A stretch of 47,594 bases of DNA from Nitrospirales bacterium (GTDB lineage: Bacteria; Nitrospirota; Nitrospiria; Nitrospirales; UBA8639): positions 1 through 47,594 of the forward strand of contig JAJDZI010000002.1 in the NCBI GenBank assembly GCA_022824735.1, given 5' to 3'. Each line of letters starts with the position of its first letter. The stretch's first letter is position 1. The position numbers and the translations under genes were made by a program. Positions 26,197 to 34,664 of the stretch are shown here, piece by piece. The notes beneath the pieces were generated by a model. That model ran no database searches and was not told where the DNA came from. It saw nothing but the letters and a program-made list of their open reading frames with translations.

Positions 26197-28487
26197 ATGA
26201 ACCCCCTCCCACCGGATCCCCGGACCAGAACGACTCGAGCGCACCAGCGAGGCAAACACAATCAGTTGCCACGAACGAGCTGGAAACTAAACGAACGTTC
26301 CGGTTCGGGGTCGGTTCCAGGTTGTATTTCGTCCTGTTCGGCGCCGTGGTCCTCATGGGAGCGGCTACGATGTTGGCCTATTTTTCCTTCAACGAAACCC
26401 TGAGGCACGAAATCCAGTTGGCAGAATACAGCATGCCCAACCTGATCGACTCGGTCGACGTAGCCCGAAAAAGTGCCATTGTCGTCAACGGAGCCTTTCG
26501 GCTGGTGTCGGCGTCCTCGAAGCAAGAGCATACGGCCGTGGTGAAATCCACGGCTCAAGAAATCGCCTCCCTTGAAAACACCATTCTGGAACTGGAGGCC
26601 AGGTCCGCCTTCAGCGAACAAACCCGATTGATCAGGGCAGACCTGGAAAAACTCGGTTTGCATCTCGAGGTGATCAAGCAATCCTCCTTGCGACGCCTGA
26701 ACATTGCCCAAGCACTCAACATCTTCCTTGACGAACTTGGCGAAACTTCCAGACACATAGAACGGTTATTGATCCAAGCCATTGACGATCAAGCCTTTTA
26801 CCTGGTCTCGGGATTACGGCGATTGGATGACAAGGTCCGCCCTATTCATAGGCGGGCTTCGGAGGACGAATTGACCGCCTACCGTAACTTGATGACCGTG
26901 AATCAATCGGCCCACATGGCTGTGCTGCTGCTGGATGAGGTCCTGGTCCTGTCTGACCGCCAGTTTCTGACCCCCTTGGAGGAACGATTCGAGAGTGCCG
27001 TCCAGAATTTCCTGCATGCCTATGAGAAGCTGCCGGCCTCCATGCAGGATAACCGGCTTGAAGAAAGTCTGGCTCGTCTGGGAGAGATCGGAAAAAGTCC
27101 GGAAGGGGTCATTATCCTGCGCCAGGAAGAGCTGCTCAGGTTGGAACAGGAACAGGAAACCCTGACAAAGGCACGAATCACCTCGGAATCGCTGGTATCA
27201 GAGGTCAACAATCTGGTTGCGCAAATTAACAAGGAAGCGCTGCAATCCAGCTCGGCGGCCCGGGACGCCGCGCAGACGGGGATCCTGTTGCTCATCCTCC
27301 TCAACCTGCTCGGGACAGTCGGGGCCTTTGCGTTGGGCTCGCTGTTCGTGAGGCGCTACCTGGTAAGCCGTCTCGTGGGATTGGCCGGCGCGATGCGCGA
27401 GATGGCCAGCGGCGACCTGGAGGTTCCGTTACAGGTCGAGGGGCATGACGTCTCCAAGCCGGAAAAAGGATCTGCCGATTACGTGAGACAAAACGTCAAA
27501 TATCTCATCTGGAATGATGAGGTCACGGACATGGCCAAGGCCCTGGAAGTATTCCGGCGTTACGCCCATGAGGTCCAGCGACTGAATCTTGTGGAAAAAT
27601 TGGCGAAAGAACTGGATGTCAAGAATGACAACCTGGAACAGGCGCTGACAAATCTGAAAGCCGCTCAAGAGCAGGTCATTGCCGAGCAGAAACTCGCGTC
27701 CTTGGGGCAACTCACCGCCGGAGTGGCACATGAAATCAAGAATCCGCTCAACTTCGTCAGTAACTTCGCCAACGTTTCAATCGAACTCGCGGACGAGATC
27801 GAGGAACTGATGAAACCGGCGGAAGGCCCTGACCTGGAAGAAATCAAGTCGATTCTGGACGAACTGCGAAAGAGTCTCACGAAAATCAAAGAACACGGGA
27901 ATCGAGCCGACAACATCGTACGCAGCATGCTGGAACACTCCCGCAGTAAAGAGGGAGAGTGGCGGAAGACGAACCTGAACGCCCTCTTGAAAGAGTACGT
28001 GGACCTGTCCTACCACTCGTTACGCGCCGAAGACAATTCTTTCAACACGGCGATCCATGAGAATCTGGACCCAAACATAACAGAAATCGTCGTGGTTCCC
28101 CAGGATATCTGTCGCGTATTTCTCAATCTCGTCACCAACGCCTTTCAGGCGATGGACGAAAAGCAGAAAAAGGGAGGCGGCGACTACCTGCCGGAGTTGA
28201 CGATCTCCAGCCGGCAATTGGACGATCACGTGGAATTCTGCATCCGGGACAATGGGCCGGGCATCTCGGAGACCATGCGTGACAAAATTTTTGAGCCGTT
28301 CATGACCACCAAGGCACCGGGGAAAGGCACTGGCCTGGGACTCTCCCTGACCACCGACATCCTGATCCGCCACGGTGGGTCCATTCAGGTTGACACCGAG
28401 GTAGGACACTACACCGAGATGCGCGTCTTGCTGCCGCTGGAGCCTCCTGTTGAAGCACGCAACAGCATGGACCATGAGACGGAATGA
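26193..28487 (+). CDS. Membrane sensor histidine kinase
   Basis: This 764-residue kinase. A cytoplasmic proline-rich N-terminus is followed by a first membrane segment (about residues 48-66), a long helical periplasmic region (about 70-365) and a second segment (about 370-390). A HAMP-like linker follows (LVGLAGAMREMASGDLEVPL), then a coiled coil and the phospho-acceptor His513 in GVAHEIKNPLNFVSN. The HATPase part contains NAFQAMDE (N box), IRDNGPGIS and GKGTGLGLSL. The ATG overlaps the stop of the binding-protein gene (ATGA), suggesting co-production and direct contact in the periplasm. The REC-phosphatase upstream is the likely phosphate receiver. Confidence 0.93.
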   Translation: MNEPPPTGSPDQNDSSAPARQTQSVATNELETKRTFRFGVGSRLYFVLFGAVVLMGAATMLAYFSFNETLRHEIQLAEYSMPNLIDSVDVARKSAIVVNGAFRLVSASSKQEHTAVVKSTAQEIASLENTILELEARSAFSEQTRLIRADLEKLGLHLEVIKQSSLRRLNIAQALNIFLDELGETSRHIERLLIQAIDDQAFYLVSGLRRLDDKVRPIHRRASEDELTAYRNLMTVNQSAHMAVLLLDEVLVLSDRQFLTPLEERFESAVQNFLHAYEKLPASMQDNRLEESLARLGEIGKSPEGVIILRQEELLRLEQEQETLTKARITSESLVSEVNNLVAQINKEALQSSSAARDAAQTGILLLILLNLLGTVGAFALGSLFVRRYLVSRLVGLAGAMREMASGDLEVPLQVEGHDVSKPEKGSADYVRQNVKYLIWNDEVTDMAKALEVFRRYAHEVQRLNLVEKLAKELDVKNDNLEQALTNLKAAQEQVIAEQKLASLGQLTAGVAHEIKNPLNFVSNFANVSIELADEIEELMKPAEGPDLEEIKSILDELRKSLTKIKEHGNRADNIVRSMLEHSRSKEGEWRKTNLNALLKEYVDLSYHSLRAEDNSFNTAIHENLDPNITEIVVVPQDICRVFLNLVTNAFQAMDEKQKKGGGDYLPELTISSRQLDDHVEFCIRDNGPGISETMRDKIFEPFMTTKAPGKGTGLGLSLTTDILIRHGGSIQVDTEVGHYTEMRVLLPLEPPVEARNSMDHETE

Positions 28488-28499
28488 GAGAGGTGACGG

Positions 28500-29852
28500 C
28501 TAGAAGTTGTACTCCAGGTGGAACTCGTAGAAGCCGTCGCGCCGCCCCACGTATTGAACATCCAATGGGTCGATGCTGAGAATCAGGTTCGCCTCCGCAT
28601 GCAGGGACCATTGGTCGAAGAGCCGCCGGTCGAATTCAAATCCCAGGTTGCGGGTTTCACGGCTGGCGTCCGTTAAAAACGCAGCCGTGATTTCAGTGTT
28701 TTGGACGTCGTTGAATGCCAGGCGCGCGCCAATGAAGAAATCGTTGTCCAGCGTCATGGGCTGGCGCCTGGGGAGCGCTCGCCGGCCCCGCTCATCATAA
28801 TTCCATTCAGCCAGCAGGCCGACGTCGGCCGTTGAATCAAAGACGGAATAGAACGTGTATTCGCCGCCCACCACCGCGGCCACGTATTCCTCTTCTCGAT
28901 ACTGACCAAGAATATCTTCAAATCCGCCTCCCTGAATCAGGGCAGTACGTATCCCTTCTTCCTGACCGAGCGGGTTACGCTCGCCGGACCGATGTATGGC
29001 CTCAAACTTGAGCAGCCAGGAGTCGAGCGTCAGTTGCGCGTCCAGCCCAAACTGGCGAATTTGTGAGTAATACGGAATAAAGACAGACGGGAACGCGCTG
29101 CCGCCACAAGCAGGCGGCGCACACACGAGGGTCGCTTCCCGGCTGGTGCCGTCGAACACGCTCATACCGACGTCCAGGGGTCCGAAGCTGCGACTGTAGC
29201 GGGCTGCGAAATCCGGATGCCATTCCTCAGCCCTGCTCTCATACTCCACCCGCTCGCGGTCCACGAGTCCCGCGAAGCGCAGGCGACCGCCACGCCCCGG
29301 GTAGATACGCGGACGGTGATACGGCAACCCAAAGAATTCCAACACGCCCCAATCGCCGGTCCACGTCAGGTGAACCATGGGTTGCCCCAACTTCACCTCG
29401 CCGTTGGGATGTTCGAGGAAGTCGATCTGATTGATGACGTCAACCAGGTGTTGCGATTCGGCCACGCCCCAGAACACCCGGTCCACGCCCAGCCGCACCT
29501 CCCATTCACCCGCGCCCAACTCGCCGTACAGCAGCGCATACGCTTCCCGCAGATCCCAGTGGGTGCGGACCGAGTCCACGCTGTCGTAGCGAAAGAACGG
29601 CAACAGGGTGAAACTACTCCCTTCGGCCTCTTCAAGGTAGAGTTTGGGCTCCACCACAAAGCCGGTCGTATACGAGCGCTGGCTGGCGTCAATGCCGGTT
29701 TGCGGAAACGCGCGGCCTTCCAGGCTCACGCGGCCGGACAGGTCCCAGGCCGCAAGCTCGAATTCCGCATGGGCTTCGATGGCCACAATAGACGCCGCCA
29801 GCCAGACCGCCGTGAAAGCCAAGGGATAACGAACGGCACGGCGTCGCATCAC
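28500..29852 (-). CDS. Outer-membrane beta-barrel protein
   Basis: This 450-residue protein has a signal peptide (to about residue 30, ...IVAIEAHA). The rest is dominated by alternating hydrophobic strands and aromatic-girdle residues. It ends in FHLEYNF, whose C-terminal phenylalanine is the usual signal for the BAM insertion machinery. A two-cysteine loop (VCAPPACGG) lies near residue 247. It follows a LolA-like gene (four-base overlap) and an RND exporter, so it is probably the outer-membrane partner of that export or lipid-traffic unit. I do not recognise a named porin family. Confidence 0.85.
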   Translation of the reverse strand: MMRRRAVRYPLAFTAVWLAASIVAIEAHAEFELAAWDLSGRVSLEGRAFPQTGIDASQRSYTTGFVVEPKLYLEEAEGSSFTLLPFFRYDSVDSVRTHWDLREAYALLYGELGAGEWEVRLGVDRVFWGVAESQHLVDVINQIDFLEHPNGEVKLGQPMVHLTWTGDWGVLEFFGLPYHRPRIYPGRGGRLRFAGLVDRERVEYESRAEEWHPDFAARYSRSFGPLDVGMSVFDGTSREATLVCAPPACGGSAFPSVFIPYYSQIRQFGLDAQLTLDSWLLKFEAIHRSGERNPLGQEEGIRTALIQGGGFEDILGQYREEEYVAAVVGGEYTFYSVFDSTADVGLLAEWNYDERGRRALPRRQPMTLDNDFFIGARLAFNDVQNTEITAAFLTDASRETRNLGFEFDRRLFDQWSLHAEANLILSIDPLDVQYVGRRDGFYEFHLEYNF

Positions 29853-30670
29853 CGGACTCGTTTCAACCCGGTTTTGCTGAAATCACGGTCCCTGAGTTTG
29901 GTCCGAAACTGATAATCCGCCCAAGTCAACACGGTACTCTTGCCCGTCAGATGATTGACCATGTTCATCTCACCGGCGCGCCAGTACTTGTCCAGGTGTT
30001 GCGTGTAGTTCCCAACGGTGAGCGTCTTCAAGTGCGCGTCCTTGCGGTCGTAGTAGTCCACTTTCCAGATGCGCAGTTCGTCTTTGTCTTGCCAGACCAC
30101 TTGGCGGCTGTAGCCTGAAGCTTTCTTGTCCACCGGGAAGCGTTCACAGACCGTACATGTCAAGTCCCCGCACGGTTCATCCCGCAGGTATCGATAAGTG
30201 AATTTTTCCACCTCCGGAGCACTCAGATCCTCATAGGAGAACTCGCTGCCCATGAAGGAGCCGGAACGGTTCGACGAACTGATCCGCTTGACTCGTTTCA
30301 GCGCCGGGAGATACAGCCATTGGTCGTCCGCTTCATGCTTATGGGCGTGGGTGAGCAGCGCAGTCCCTCGAACGTCGCGCGGCTCGTCGAACACCGTCAG
30401 GCTTTTATTCCCGTCGTCGTCCACCTCCAACACCTTGATACGGAGTTGCCGCCGGCTCTCCTGCCCCTGCTTATTGCGCAGCACCATGGTCTGCTTGGCC
30501 GTGAAATTGCCAAAGCCGTCATCACGCGCCTTGGATTCGGTGGCAATCTTCAACCCGATCTCCTCGGGGGTGGCCGGGTACGCAAATGGGGACATCCATA
30601 ACCAAGACAATACGACCAGGCACGGGGAGAGCAGCAAAACCCGTACGAGATATGCATGGATCGTTCTCAT
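29849..30670 (-). CDS. LolA-like outer-membrane lipoprotein-sorting protein
   Basis: This 273-residue protein has a signal peptide (about residues 1-32, ...SPFAYPA). The mature part is that of the outer-membrane lipoprotein-sorting group found beside RND/MMPL exporters: GNFTAKQTMVLRNKQGQESRR near the start, DDQWLYLPALKRVKRISSSNRSGSFMGSEFSYED in the middle. Such proteins are thought to carry lipid-like cargo across the periplasm in a LolA/VioE-type half-barrel. ATG at 30670 has GGAGGAAATT before it and overlaps the exporter stop by four bases. A much longer upstream frame is a shadow of the exporter. Confidence 0.88.
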   Translation of the reverse strand: MRTIHAYLVRVLLLSPCLVVLSWLWMSPFAYPATPEEIGLKIATESKARDDGFGNFTAKQTMVLRNKQGQESRRQLRIKVLEVDDDGNKSLTVFDEPRDVRGTALLTHAHKHEADDQWLYLPALKRVKRISSSNRSGSFMGSEFSYEDLSAPEVEKFTYRYLRDEPCGDLTCTVCERFPVDKKASGYSRQVVWQDKDELRIWKVDYYDRKDAHLKTLTVGNYTQHLDKYWRAGEMNMVNHLTGKSTVLTWADYQFRTKLRDRDFSKTGLKRVR

Positions 30671-32955
30671 AATTTCCTCCTGTCGATAGCCATCAGCAAA
30701 GGGGGAAGAAGCAGAAAATCGGCGGCGATCGCGAAAACGATCGTGATCGTGACCATCAGACCGAGCGCCCAACTGACCTCGAATCCCGATGCGGAATATA
30801 CCAGGAAGCCCGCTGCCAGGACCACTGTCGTGGTCCATAACGCTTGCCCCACCGTGCGAAACGTGGAGCGCACCGCCTCCGGCGCCAGGAGCCCCTCGCC
30901 GCGGGCCTTCTGATATTTGCTCAGAAAATGCGTGGTGTCGTCCACGATGAGGCCGAACGCGATCGCCGTCATCACGGACCCGGCAAGACCTACTTGGCCG
31001 ACCAGGTAGCCCCACAGGCCGAAACTCATGGCCGCGGGAATAAAATTGGGCACCAGACTGACCAGGCCGAGGCGCAGGCTCTTCAGAAACCAGATCAAAA
31101 TGAGCGAAATGAAGCCCATGGCGACAATCGTGGAGCGCAGCATGCTCTGGATGTTTCGTTGGGACAGGTGAGAAAAGACGATGCTGACGCCCGTGGCCGG
31201 GGTTGCAAGACCGGGCGCATTGGCGCGAAGCCAGGCCAGCCCGCGCTCATCAAGGTCGCGCTGTTGCTGGGCCGACAAGCTGCGCATCACGACGGTCATC
31301 CGCGTGGCGGATTTGGCAACGTCGAGACGGTCGTTGAGGTCCCTGCCGAACGGCAGCGAAAACTCGTACAGCAACAGGTATTGCGCGGCCAGTTCCGGAT
31401 CGGCAGGCAACCGATAGAAGGCCGGATCATCGCCGTGCATGTTTTTGTTGAGACGTTTCATGACGTCCGGGAAGGCCTGGACGTGAGTCACTTCGGGCTG
31501 TCCCCGGAACCATTCGGCAAAGGCATCGACCGTGCGCAGGTAGCCGGGATCCGTGACGCCGCCTTCACGCCCCGCGTTCAGCGAGTACTCCAAGGATTCC
31601 ATGCCGGTCAGGTTTTCGATCACGAAGTCCGTATCACGCCTGAACGCGTAACGGTCATCGAAATACTCCGTCCAGTTGTCGGTCAACTCAATGCGTAAAA
31701 TGCCCATGACCAGAACAACGGTCGACAGGGTGACGAACCAGAGCAGGAAAGTGCGTCGCGCAATGACGAAGGCGGCGAAGTGATCGAAGAAGCCCGGCCG
31801 GTCGGCATGAGCGCGAGGTGCCCGCAACGGCAGGACAGACAGGAGTGCCGGAAGGAGCGTCATGGAGTAGACCAAGGCGCACGTCACCCCAAACGCCACG
31901 AGATTACCCAGAACGTGAAAAGGCGGCGAATCCGAAGCATTCAAGCTGAGGAACGCGATTGCGGTCGTGATCGAGGTGAGGAAGACCGGCCAGGTATTGC
32001 TGCGTAGCGATTCCGTAATCGCCTCATTCCTGCCCAGGCCACGGCTCACACCCGCCAGGGCGGTCGTGACAATGTGGATGGAATCCGCAACGGCGACCGT
32101 CATGACGATGATCGGAACGCCGGCATTGACGGGGCTGAATATCGTACCGATCCAACCGGCGAATCCCACGGTCGTGTTGATCGTAAACATGAGCGTGACA
32201 ACGACGGCCAGGGTGGCGAACACGGAGCGCAGAAGAACGGCGGTCATGACCACGATGAGCAGGAACACGATCGGCGAGAGGTTCTCCATATCGTCCTTCG
32301 TCGCGTCGGCAAAGGCGCGGTTGATGACGACGTCACCGGTCAGGTAATAGGCGATATCCGGATGGCTTGCGCGGGCTTGATCCAAGAGGGTGTTGAGATA
32401 ATCGGTGAGTTCGACCACCGCGGGGTCAGGATTTTCCGGAAGGACGAAATTGATGGCCATCCCGGCCACTCGCCCGTCACGAGAGACCAGCCGTCCGGCA
32501 ATGTCGATGGCGTTGAGCGCAATCTTCTCGATTCGCGCCAAATCGGTATCGCTCAGCGACTGCGCGTCATCCACGAGCGGGGCGACAACCAGTTCGTCGC
32601 CGAACGCCTCACTGTGGGAATAATTGGTCAGGGAATCGACCCGGTTGGAATACGGTGTGTGCCAGGCGGCATCGGTCAGTTCCTCGATGGCACCGAGTGT
32701 CTCCCGGGTGAACGCCAACCCCTCGCGCGGCGCCACGGCGATCAACGCGGTATGGGATACGGAATAGGTATCCTCCAGGGCCTCCAACGCGGCGAGTTGC
32801 GGATCATCTTCGCTGAACAGACTACGGTAATCGTTCGTGACGCCGATGAAGCGGGCACCCGCCGTCATGACCAGCATGGCCAGTGTCGCGAAGACCACGA
32901 CCGGCCACCGGCGGCGCAGGATAACGGCGATGTATCGGTCCAGAAGCGTCATCAA
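30667..32955 (-). CDS. RND/MMPL-family exporter
   Basis: This 762-residue inner-membrane protein has two halves of six helices. Helix 1 is near residues 17-35. Each half has a large periplasmic loop, and the membrane-embedded charged region appears as MTVAVADSIHIVTTALAG in the first half and AIAFGLIVDDTTHFLSKY in the second, the usual proton-relay site. Proteins of this group export lipids, hopanoids or hydrophobic small molecules. It lies between an MpaB-like oxygenase gene (74-base gap) and the LolA-like gene. The four probably form one transcript. Cargo is unknown. Confidence 0.92.
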   Translation of the reverse strand: MMTLLDRYIAVILRRRWPVVVFATLAMLVMTAGARFIGVTNDYRSLFSEDDPQLAALEALEDTYSVSHTALIAVAPREGLAFTRETLGAIEELTDAAWHTPYSNRVDSLTNYSHSEAFGDELVVAPLVDDAQSLSDTDLARIEKIALNAIDIAGRLVSRDGRVAGMAINFVLPENPDPAVVELTDYLNTLLDQARASHPDIAYYLTGDVVINRAFADATKDDMENLSPIVFLLIVVMTAVLLRSVFATLAVVVTLMFTINTTVGFAGWIGTIFSPVNAGVPIIVMTVAVADSIHIVTTALAGVSRGLGRNEAITESLRSNTWPVFLTSITTAIAFLSLNASDSPPFHVLGNLVAFGVTCALVYSMTLLPALLSVLPLRAPRAHADRPGFFDHFAAFVIARRTFLLWFVTLSTVVLVMGILRIELTDNWTEYFDDRYAFRRDTDFVIENLTGMESLEYSLNAGREGGVTDPGYLRTVDAFAEWFRGQPEVTHVQAFPDVMKRLNKNMHGDDPAFYRLPADPELAAQYLLLYEFSLPFGRDLNDRLDVAKSATRMTVVMRSLSAQQQRDLDERGLAWLRANAPGLATPATGVSIVFSHLSQRNIQSMLRSTIVAMGFISLILIWFLKSLRLGLVSLVPNFIPAAMSFGLWGYLVGQVGLAGSVMTAIAFGLIVDDTTHFLSKYQKARGEGLLAPEAVRSTFRTVGQALWTTTVVLAAGFLVYSASGFEVSWALGLMVTITIVFAIAADFLLLPPLLMAIDRRKL

Positions 32956-33029
32956 TCTCGACTACCACCGGCTGGGAGCAAGCCCCCGGACGCACCCCGC
33001 CCAAGCTTTCGTTTGGACACGAACATCGC

Positions 33030-34205
33030 TTACCAGGGGCTCGATTTTGAGTGAGAGACGTGGTCGGGCATCTTGTAACTCACTCCCCCTTCGTCATACA
33101 CCGATATTTGGAGCATTTGAGAAAAATTATCTGATCTGATTCCGCCTTTCTTGAGCCATCGTTTGAAGAATCGTTGTACGCGTTGTTTGTTCCGGAACAG
33201 AAACAGCGTGCCGATGTTCCAGCCTTTTGGATACTGGAATTGATCGGCGAGCGTGTTCCCAAGGAGTGCGCGTGAAAGACTGTAGGCCAACGTGATCACT
33301 TTTTTCTGTTCAACCGAGTCCGTGATGCCCGCGACGACCGGAATGGACCGGATCAAGGCATTTGCCATGGTGACGGAATCGGCATCCGGCGGCGGCTCGC
33401 ACATATACCCGATCCTGTATACGGTATCCGCTTCTTCGGCGTTTGTATAGAGGATGGTTTCAGGGATCCCCATGAGATAGCCGGTGTAGCGCCACACGGC
33501 CAGCACGCTTTCTTTTTCTTCATCGCTGAAATGCGCGCCCACCAACGCCGAATAAGTCAACAGGCGCTTGGAAAAGACGGAGATGGCAAAACCCAAGTGC
33601 GCCGCGCTCAGCGGCGTGCCCCACACGTCATGCTTCCAAGCGTCGGATTTCGCCAACAGGTTCCTGATGCGAGCATGAACGAAGCGCACGCGCGTGGAGA
33701 GCTTCCACCCGTCGCCATCTCGTCGCAACCCACCGGGGTAAAAGATTTCCATCAGTTGGCGGTTATTCTGTTTGAGGCGTCTGTCGGTCGATGCGACTCG
33801 TTTGGTCGTATTGAAAGACTTGGCGATCAGCGTCGAGAAGCCTTCCACCAGCACCCCCGTCACGAAGGCGACGAGCATGAGTTGGACGTTTTCATTGAAG
33901 ACCAGAATGCCCGGACGAAACGCCTGGTAGTCCAACCAGGGAGGTTCTTCAAAATGGTCGAAGAAATCGCGCAGGGCCTGCGGTGCGCTACGGAGAACGT
34001 CAACCTGCCGCTCTACTCCCGCCTCAATGAACCGGTGCAGGGCGGCAGGCGCCAACCCGGAGACCTCCTCCAACACCGAATCGAGCACAGGGTCGCCTAT
34101 GGTGGTATGCCGAATATAGTTGTCGGCCGCTGCTTCATCAAAGAGACGGGCCTTCGCATAACCGTCGGCATAGGCCGATGGAGCGGGGAGACATGTTTTA
34201 TTCAT
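33030..34205 (-). CDS. MpaB/latex-clearing-protein-type oxygenase (DUF2236-like)
   Basis: This 391-residue protein matches the ER-bound-oxygenase MpaB / rubber oxygenase family, b-type haem enzymes that oxidatively cleave isoprenoid or other unsaturated chains. Family-like regions are LVEGFSTLIAKSFNTTKRV (about residues 118-136), TRVRFVHARIRNLL with the conserved histidine near residue 178, a likely haem ligand, and YSALVGAHFSDEEKE. No twin-arginine signal is obvious; the N-terminus MNKTCLPAPSAYADGYAK is short. Its ATG at 34205 has no strong Shine-Dalgarno. A separate promoter lies at 34290-34318. Placement before an exporter suggests that its product or substrate is transported. Confidence 0.85.
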   Translation of the reverse strand: MNKTCLPAPSAYADGYAKARLFDEAAADNYIRHTTIGDPVLDSVLEEVSGLAPAALHRFIEAGVERQVDVLRSAPQALRDFFDHFEEPPWLDYQAFRPGILVFNENVQLMLVAFVTGVLVEGFSTLIAKSFNTTKRVASTDRRLKQNNRQLMEIFYPGGLRRDGDGWKLSTRVRFVHARIRNLLAKSDAWKHDVWGTPLSAAHLGFAISVFSKRLLTYSALVGAHFSDEEKESVLAVWRYTGYLMGIPETILYTNAEEADTVYRIGYMCEPPPDADSVTMANALIRSIPVVAGITDSVEQKKVITLAYSLSRALLGNTLADQFQYPKGWNIGTLFLFRNKQRVQRFFKRWLKKGGIRSDNFSQMLQISVYDEGGVSYKMPDHVSHSKSSPW

Positions 34206-34289
34206 GTTTCTGTTTCAAGCAAGCCTGTTTTGAAAAAACTGCACAGCCGGGAACAAGAACTCGGGTAGAGACTCTGATCATAGCTGAGG

Positions 34290-34318
34290 AATATAATGGA
34301 AATGGCGGATGAAGACAA
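34290..34318 (-). promoter_or_regulatory. Sigma70-type promoter ahead of the MpaB-like gene
   Basis: The minus strand reads TTGTCT, a 17-base spacer, then TATATT. Transcription would start near 34283, giving a leader of about 78 bases. The match is good (TATATT is five of six) but it has not been tested. Confidence 0.55.
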
Positions 34319-34393
34319 TAACCGGACAGCAGGACCTCAGAAACGGACGGTTTTCACCGGCAGGGGCCTCACGTCATGAGGGGATAAACAAAC

Positions 34394-34546
34394 TTAGTGT
34401 TGCGGTAAAATCGTGCCGTCCGGCGCGTAGTAAGGCGACACATTCGGACCCGTGCCCCCGGCGATTTTTTCCAAATCATCCAGATCCAAGGGCTCGGACT
34501 CCACGTCTTTCTCGGACCCTACCCCCTTATTGATTTTTTCATCCAC
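34394..34546 (-). CDS. Small peptide with double-glycine-leader-like motif
   Basis: This 50-codon frame has a GTG start at 34546 and TAA at 34394-34396. The first part is acidic and helix-prone (VDEKINKGVGSEKDVESEP). Residues 20-31 read LDLDDLEKIAGG, the pattern of double-glycine leaders of bacteriocins and other ribosomally made peptides, in which hydrophobic residues are spaced before GG. The remaining 19 residues, TGPNVSPYYAPDGTILPQH, would be the core. No ATG, GTG or TTG lies further upstream in the open frame, which begins after a TAA. A consensus-like promoter is 75 bases upstream. No C39 peptidase, cyclase or dehydratase gene is adjacent. The oxygenase and RND exporter genes follow on the same strand. 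It could instead be a chance frame, but composition and promoter argue against it. Confidence 0.6.
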   Translation of the reverse strand: MDEKINKGVGSEKDVESEPLDLDDLEKIAGGTGPNVSPYYAPDGTILPQH

Positions 34547-34620
34547 GGAGGGCTCTTCTATCCTACCGGCTACCCGGAGGTAATTGAAATTTTACGCGCA
34601 TTTTTAATCCCACAAATTGC

Positions 34621-34649
34621 ATTGTTCCTAATTGGCAGAGAATTGTCAA
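34621..34649 (-). promoter_or_regulatory. Sigma70-type promoter of the small peptide gene
   Basis: The minus strand reads a perfect TTGACA (34644-34649), a 17-base spacer, then AACAAT (34621-34626). It lies after the stop of the antiporter gene and points at the 50-codon frame; the leader would be about 67 bases. The surrounding sequence is distinctly AT-rich. Confidence 0.65.
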
Positions 34650-34664
34650 CTATTTCTTAACCAA

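Noticed and set aside
34206-34393. Small plus-strand ORF of 27 codons at about 34296
   Set aside because: It overlaps the promoter ahead of the oxygenase gene and shows no motif or ribosome site.
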